Part shown: positions 60,601 through 64,000 of the stretch, in pieces
How the letters are laid out: each line of letters opens with the position of its first letter
Position numbering within the stretch: position 1 is the first letter of the stretch
Assembly (NCBI GenBank): GCA_031553915.1
Contig: JAVBKT010000001.1
Coordinates: 1-64,000 of the forward strand
Source of the DNA: HGM13862 sp031553915
GTDB taxonomy: Bacteria > Bacillota > Dehalobacteriia > UBA4068
DNA length: 64,000 nt
Direction of reading: 5' to 3'
The notes under the pieces: generated by a model
Databases searched by the model: none
Seen by the model: the letters and a program-made list of their open reading frames with translations, nothing else
Told to the model about the DNA's origin: nothing
Position numbers and translations under genes: made by a program

Positions 60601-61073
60601 GCAGCCATTTTTCTGGCGCCATCCATATCCCCTGCCAAAATCAGCTCCGGCAGCTCTCCGGCAATACAGGCGGAAAGGCAAATCAACCCTTCGGAATATT
60701 TTTTCAACAATTCATGGTCAATACGCGGTTTATAATAAAAACCTTCGAGAAATCCCAGAGATACCAGCTTGCAGAGATTAATATAGCCTGTTTGATTTTT
60801 GGCCAGCAGCACTAAATGGCAGGCGGTATCTCCTTTGCGTCCAGAGCGGGAAAAACGGTCATTGCAAACATAAACCTCGCAGCCGATAATCGGCTTGATG
60901 CCCTCTTGTTTGCATTTTTGATAAAAGCTGATTGCGCCATACATCACGCCATGATCAGTGATGGCGATAGCATCCATACCATAAGAAACAGCCCGTTCCA
61001 CAAGATCATTAATCCGGGCTGCACCATCCAGCAAGCTATATTCACTATGATTATGTAAATGAACAAATGCCAT
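57696..61073 (-). CDS. dnaE: DNA polymerase III alpha subunit
   Basis: The 1125-residue C-family replicative polymerase has an N-terminal PHP domain (MAFVHLHNHSEYSLLDG and ITDHGVMYG). The palm contains SVGPGRGSAAGSIVAYCLGIT and the catalytic PDIDTDISD (about 395-403). PSHCGKHAAGVAI, NKSHSAAYAMVSYQTAWLK and a C-terminal OB-fold region follow. It is of the DnaE type, not PolC. The start at 61073 has GGAG 6 bases upstream; a longer open frame to 61151 is rejected. It follows radC on the same strand. Confidence 0.95.
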   Translation of the reverse strand: MAFVHLHNHSEYSLLDGAARINDLVERAVSYGMDAIAITDHGVMYGAISFYQKCKQEGIKPIIGCEVYVCNDRFSRSGRKGDTACHLVLLAKNQTGYINLCKLVSLGFLEGFYYKPRIDHELLKKYSEGLICLSACIAGELPELILAGDMDGARKMAAEYKSIFGDDYYLELQNHGLSEELRVNPVLVELSQELDIELVATNDLHYVNQTDAEMHDILLCIQTGKIRSDENRMRFPNDQFYLKTEAEMIALFPKWPEALANTTKVAEKCNVDFEFDKLFMPDYEVPEGYNLTSYLRHLCEQGLRQKYAEITPQIKERLDYELDVINKMDFPGYFLIVWDMINYARQQGISVGPGRGSAAGSIVAYCLGITDIEPLQYDLLFERFLNPERVSPPDIDTDISDVRRGEVVDYLVHKYGEDHVSQIVTFNFLLVKGAVRAVGRVLDWPYADVDRIVKLMPDDLRIKTIKDAIDASPEFKELYQNDAQARELLEIADRIQGMPSHCGKHAAGVAIAQNELISYMPVQKDSKDGSITTQYAKEQVEACGLVKIDLLGLRTLSLIDDTLENIKNSHNIDIDISKIALDDQATYDMLSTGDAVAVFQLESEGMRKIMRNLKPERFEDIIALVALYRPGPLGSGMVDDYIAGKHGTKKVKFMHPLLEDILKETYGVILYQEQVMQITQALGGFSLGKADMLRRAMGKKKPSIIEAAKDEFVAGCVEHGVDKRIAIEIFQLLQYFGGYGFNKSHSAAYAMVSYQTAWLKCHYRPEFMAAMMTSVMNDTDKLAKYIEHSREMGIDILPPNINDSNEKFNVVDGKICYALAAVKNVGREAVRQIVAERDANGNYASLADLCERVSLNRKMLENLIRCGALDSMGYNRASMLAAMDTVLDMSKRMAANKDTDQVSLFDFGFDAEINKPEITIAHIKEFSKKELLDMEKETLGFYVSGHPFDAYEPYVSRKISCSIDKLGGLSDKSEIITAGLISMVNHRYTKTGVQMANFHLENSRATIRCTVFPRAYEQCKKMLIDSNSVLAKGRLKAEGTELELMVSEVFTPCKLYLRLPGKTDYELQNLTRELLSSSPGHLPVEVFYMDSQLYSPFPDIFGVELDQKILKGLADTLGQDNVVIR

Positions 61074-61098
61074 TTTTCTCTCCCGGGCAAAGCAAAAT

Positions 61099-61803
61099 TT
61101 ATTTAGCCGCCAGCAGCCCTTTTTCGGCAAAACTGTAATACTCGTCTCCACTCACGATAATGTGGTCAACCACATCAATAGACATTTCCGCCAAGAGGGC
61201 CTTGATTTTTTGGGTCAATTTCAAATCATCCCCGGACGGCTGCAAGCGGCCGCCAGGATGATTATGCGCCAAAACCACATACCTGGCCTTATGCAGCAGG
61301 GCTGTCTCTACTGCAATTCTTGGATATATTAAAACCTCTGATATGCTGCCCTTGTTGAGCAGTACAGCCTTGATGATTCTCCACTGGCTGCTCAGACAAA
61401 TCATATAGAACTCTTCGTAGTTTTTACCGATAAAGATGCTTTTCACATAGGCCACTGTCTGCGGCAAATCAAGCAAGGTCCGTTTTTCTCCGGTAAAATC
61501 CTGCATATAGCGGCGAAAGAACCCCGGCATCAATGCCAGCAAAGAGGCAGTATGGGCGCCAATACCCTTCACTTCCAGAAGGCTGTTATAGTCAGCATTA
61601 AACACTGCTGAAAGCGAACCGAACTTGTCTATCAAGGCATGGGCAAGCTCATTGGTATCTTTTTGCGGCAAGACATAGAACAACAGTAATTCCAAAACCT
61701 GGTAGGAGGACATGCCTTCCAGGTCGTTAGAAAGCGCCTCCTCTTTCAGGCGGTTGCGGTGACCATGATGGGAATGTCGCGGCGGCTGCTTTAGCTCTGA
61801 CAC
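61099..61803 (-). CDS. radC: RadC-family JAB-domain protein
   Basis: The 234-residue protein has an N-terminal helix-hairpin-helix-like part (LSAVFNADYNSLLEVKGIGAHTASLLAL) and a C-terminal JAB/MPN domain with the metal motif LAHNHPGGRLQPSGDD (H-x-H-P-x(5)-P-S-x-x-D). Despite the name, its DNA-repair role is unproven. The start is taken as GTG 61803, 9 bases after GGAGG inside the end of the upstream LCP gene (13-base overlap); a TTG one codon earlier is also possible. Confidence 0.92.
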   Translation of the reverse strand: MSELKQPPRHSHHGHRNRLKEEALSNDLEGMSSYQVLELLLFYVLPQKDTNELAHALIDKFGSLSAVFNADYNSLLEVKGIGAHTASLLALMPGFFRRYMQDFTGEKRTLLDLPQTVAYVKSIFIGKNYEEFYMICLSSQWRIIKAVLLNKGSISEVLIYPRIAVETALLHKARYVVLAHNHPGGRLQPSGDDLKLTQKIKALLAEMSIDVVDHIIVSGDEYYSFAEKGLLAAK

Positions 61804-62732
61804 CAACTGCCTCCTCCAAAATGAGAAGTAACCACTTCTTGCAAAGCCTCTTCATCTATTTGCCAGTAACTAATACCATTTTTTGTCATAAAATCGCCGC
61901 TCAAAGTAATACTGGAGAGATCCTCTCCTGAGAGAGAGCGGAAGAAAAACGCCAAGTGCAACATATCTGTAAAAGGTAAATCTGTTTCCACCGCGCGGTT
62001 CACTGCCGGCAAGATTTGCGGCAATTTGCTGATGCCGCTGTTCTCGCTAAACTCAGTAAAAATGGCTTTGAGCAGCAATTGCTGACGTGAAACCCGGGTG
62101 ATATCGCCCATAGCATCAGAGCGGTAACGCACATATTGCAGAGCCTGTTCTCCGTTTAGCCGTTGCTGGCCTGCTTCAATATCAATCAAGTCATCATAGG
62201 TTTGGTAATACATCCTCTTATCAACATCGATCTCTACTCCACCCAGAGCATCAATGATGTCTTCGAAACCGGAAAAATCAACTACCGCATAATAATCAAT
62301 GGGAATGCCGAATAGATTTTCTACGGTATCGCTCAATAAATCAATGCCGCCATAAGCATAGGCATGGTTAATTTTATCCTCACCATAGCCTTCAATCGGC
62401 ACATATGAATCACGCGGCACCGAAACCAAAAAGACCTGCTTTTGCACAACATCAACCGCAGCTACAATAATTGTATCCGCACGGCTGGAATCGCTAACCG
62501 CCTCGTTTTTATCAGAACCAACCAAAAGAAAATAGAGCTTGTCCGAGTCCGCTGTCAGTCCGGCGGCCAGCGCGTCATCACGGGAGGGTACCAAAGCGGC
62601 AGGGCTGCTCAGCCAGACAAAGCCAATCACAATGGCTGCCACAATCAAACAGGCAGCCAACAATAGCGGGAGGCATCCCCTTTTTTTCTTTTTTATCTCT
62701 TTAGCTTTTTTGCTATCTTTTTCGGCTACCAA
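61791..62732 (-). CDS. LytR-CpsA-Psr family wall-polymer ligase
   Basis: The 313-residue protein has a Lys-rich cytoplasmic start, one membrane segment (LPLLLAACLIVAAIVIGFVWL, about 21-41) and an external LCP domain. The domain signatures are GSDKNEAVSDSSRADTIIVAAVD, VSVPRDSYVPIEGYGEDKINHAYAYGG, and QALQYVRYRSDAMGDITRVSRQQ (conserved Arg and Asp of the pyrophosphate site). These enzymes attach teichoic acids or other polymers to peptidoglycan. The start is TTG at 62732 with GGAG 6 bases upstream. Confidence 0.9.
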   Translation of the reverse strand: MVAEKDSKKAKEIKKKKRGCLPLLLAACLIVAAIVIGFVWLSSPAALVPSRDDALAAGLTADSDKLYFLLVGSDKNEAVSDSSRADTIIVAAVDVVQKQVFLVSVPRDSYVPIEGYGEDKINHAYAYGGIDLLSDTVENLFGIPIDYYAVVDFSGFEDIIDALGGVEIDVDKRMYYQTYDDLIDIEAGQQRLNGEQALQYVRYRSDAMGDITRVSRQQLLLKAIFTEFSENSGISKLPQILPAVNRAVETDLPFTDMLHLAFFFRSLSGEDLSSITLSGDFMTKNGISYWQIDEEALQEVVTSHFGGGSWCQS

Positions 62733-62833
62733 GACAATCTCCTAAATAGGTTATTATTTCTGCTAATTATACCATATTTAGTGTTTGCCGTCCAGAAAAA
62801 TCGAACATTTGCTAATTACTCTGCTGCTGATGT

Positions 62834-63616
62834 TTAAAAAAAACGGTCAACAGTCATCCATGTCAGTAAAAAGAGAATCTCTGCCCAGGCACAGGCAGCG
62901 CCATAACAAGGGTCATCCAAGCCGCCGGCATTTCTTTGCCGATATGTAGCAAAAATCAGTATTCCCAGCACTGAAATTAAAATAGACAAATACAGCGCCG
63001 GCCGGCTAAACGGCACAAGTATTGCCATCGTAATAATTGTCGCAACGATAAAATCCTTGCGGGAAAAATTGCGGTGCAGCCAGGCCGGCGGAACAGCATA
63101 AAAATAATAGATCAGCCAGCACATCAGCCAGCGGCAAAGCACTGGCGCAGTAAAAAAAACAAAATTACTGATATTGGCATCATAAAAATACCACAAATAA
63201 AGGAAGTATAATGCCAGCAACCAGACTAGCCCCCACACCAACCCGGCGCGTCCGGCATTAAAACGCCACGATTTCTCTTTAAGCTCTTTTTCATTCAAAG
63301 GGTTCAGTTTAATTTCTTCGGCTGCTTTTTGCGGCGGATAAAGAGGATTGACTGCCAGGCCATCGGCTACGGTAATGAGAGAGCGCAGCAATATGGCGCC
63401 GCCAAAAAAAAGGTTAAGCCCCAAAAGAGCGGCGGCTGCGCCGATATTGGGCATGATGTCCAGCAATCTTGAGGCCAAATAGAGCAGCGCGCCGACCAAA
63501 AGGCCAAGCAAAGGCAAAAAACGAACAGCCTTGGGTAAGGACTCTTCGCCAGCCTGCCATTTTTTCGGCACATAAATATAGGTGAATTTGTTCAGCAAAA
63601 GAAAAAACTGTTTCAT
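62834..63616 (-). CDS. CobS-like membrane protein (distant cobalamin synthase homologue)
   Basis: The 260-residue polytopic protein has six or so hydrophobic segments. It begins MKQFFLLLNKFTYIYVP, like cobalamin synthase (MxxFLxALxFLTRIPVP), and has the RFLPLLGLLVGALLY segment. The CobS HLDGLADTxDG motif is eroded to LITVADGLA, and the C-terminal GGxTGDxxGA appears as GGLDDPCYGA. I read it as a diverged CobS relative that may have lost or changed activity. The start at 63616 has only a weak AGGGA upstream. It follows a small coiled-coil gene by 4 bases. Confidence 0.65.
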   Translation of the reverse strand: MKQFFLLLNKFTYIYVPKKWQAGEESLPKAVRFLPLLGLLVGALLYLASRLLDIMPNIGAAAALLGLNLFFGGAILLRSLITVADGLAVNPLYPPQKAAEEIKLNPLNEKELKEKSWRFNAGRAGLVWGLVWLLALYFLYLWYFYDANISNFVFFTAPVLCRWLMCWLIYYFYAVPPAWLHRNFSRKDFIVATIITMAILVPFSRPALYLSILISVLGILIFATYRQRNAGGLDDPCYGAACAWAEILFLLTWMTVDRFF

Positions 63617-63620
63617 GCTA

Positions 63621-63857
63621 TTATTTTTCCCTAACCGATGACTCTGTACGCAGCTGCCATAGCTCTTTGGCATAAAGAGAAACCTGCTTATTCAGCCTGC
63701 GGTTCTCTTTTGTCAGGCGGTCTTGCTCCATCTTGTTGCTCAGCTGAGATTGCTCCAGCAAAGTCATCATAATCCGCCTGCTCATCCGGAGCCCGGTAAT
63801 GTCTTCTTCCAAACGTCTGATCTTATCCTGATAAAGCACTTCGATATCTTTTTCCAT
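63621..63857 (-). CDS. Small coiled-coil protein
   Basis: The 78-residue all-helical protein has heptad-like spacing (IRRLEEDITGLRMSRRIMMTLLEQSQLSNKMEQDRLTKENRRLNKQVSLYAKELWQLR), is highly charged and has no membrane segment. AAGGAGG lies before the ATG. It is probably cotranscribed with the CobS-like gene, and its function is unknown. Confidence 0.78.
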   Translation of the reverse strand: MEKDIEVLYQDKIRRLEEDITGLRMSRRIMMTLLEQSQLSNKMEQDRLTKENRRLNKQVSLYAKELWQLRTESSVREK

Positions 63858-63917
63858 ACTATCCCTCCTTACGGGATAGTATATGAAATAATTGCCGATA
63901 TTATCATCGCTCTTTGA

Positions 63918-64000
63918 CTATTCGCCCTCAACTCCGCTTTTATGTAAAATCTCTTCCCTTTTCTCCGCCAAACGCGCCAATTGTTTAATCGTGGTAATGC
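63918..64000 (-). CDS. C-terminal end of a gene running off the window
   Basis: On the minus strand, one frame entering at the window edge reads ITTIKQLARLAEKREEILHKSGVEGE and stops at TAG 63918-63920. It has helical, charged, protein-like composition. Only 26 residues are visible, so the product cannot be named. The neighbouring CobS-like gene hints at a cobalamin-related gene, without direct evidence. Confidence 0.4.
   Translation of the reverse strand, partial: ITTIKQLARLAEKREEILHKSGVEGE

Overview
The window looks like chromosomal DNA of a strictly anaerobic, Gram-positive-type member of the Bacillota (class Clostridia or a close relative). The evidence is a CodY regulator, a mraZ-to-murB division and wall cluster with a PASTA-domain penicillin-binding protein and a meso-DAP-type MurE, an NADH-type trimeric [FeFe]-hydrogenase, and a selenocysteine-dependent glycine/betaine-reductase operon. 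The genus cannot be fixed from the sequence. I see no tRNA, rRNA, CRISPR array, phage or insertion sequence.

Layout. 0-2.4 kb: small genes, including a protein with 38 cysteines, a cold-shock protein and a zinc-ribbon protein. 2.4-8.6 kb (minus): ftsQ-ftsZ-codY, then relA, dtd and a metallo-hydrolase. 8.8-13 kb (plus): hisS-aspS, a 6S-like RNA and pyrF. 13-15.3 kb (minus): three unrecognised lipoprotein, membrane or secreted proteins. 15.6-26.4 kb (minus): a fumarase-superfamily lyase, a class III aminotransferase, and then the reductase operon (component B alpha, component B selenoprotein, trxB, trxA, grdA, grdC, grdD). 27.2-29.5 kb: an ABC importer. 29.8-38.5 kb: the hydrogenase HydABC preceded by a likely sensory module (DRTGG, anti-sigma-type ATPase, divergent [FeFe]-hydrogenase, DRTGG, PHP). 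38.7-51.3 kb: mraZ-rsmH-ftsL-pbp-murE-mraY-murD-ftsW-murG-murC-murB. 51.6-64 kb: a frameshifted membrane protein, an amidohydrolase, a TPR protein, a Fur-family regulator, a YlbF-like protein, a LysM protein, a hidden selenoprotein, gdhA, dnaE, radC, an LCP protein and a CobS-like protein.

How it fits together. The metabolic genes suggest amino-acid or amine fermentation. Thioredoxin reductase and thioredoxin feed a selenocysteine reductase that makes acetyl phosphate. Glutamate dehydrogenase and the aminotransferase move amino groups. The hydrogenase disposes of, or recovers, reducing power as H2. CodY is encoded in the same window, and a CodY-box-like site lies just downstream of the grd promoter.

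The most interesting points are these. (1) A 65-residue DUF1858-type protein has an in-frame UGA exactly at the first cysteine of its CxxC motif, with hairpins after it; it is a new-looking selenoprotein that ordinary gene finding misses. (2) The component B alpha subunit has Trp at residue 242, where the glycine enzyme has its pyruvoyl-forming Cys, which points to betaine or another amine as substrate. (3) A sensory-looking [FeFe]-hydrogenase module sits upstream of the catalytic hydrogenase. (4) There are perfect palindromes of 50 bp (upstream of mraZ) and 26 bp (leader of the lyase), and three 10-nt MraZ-box repeats.
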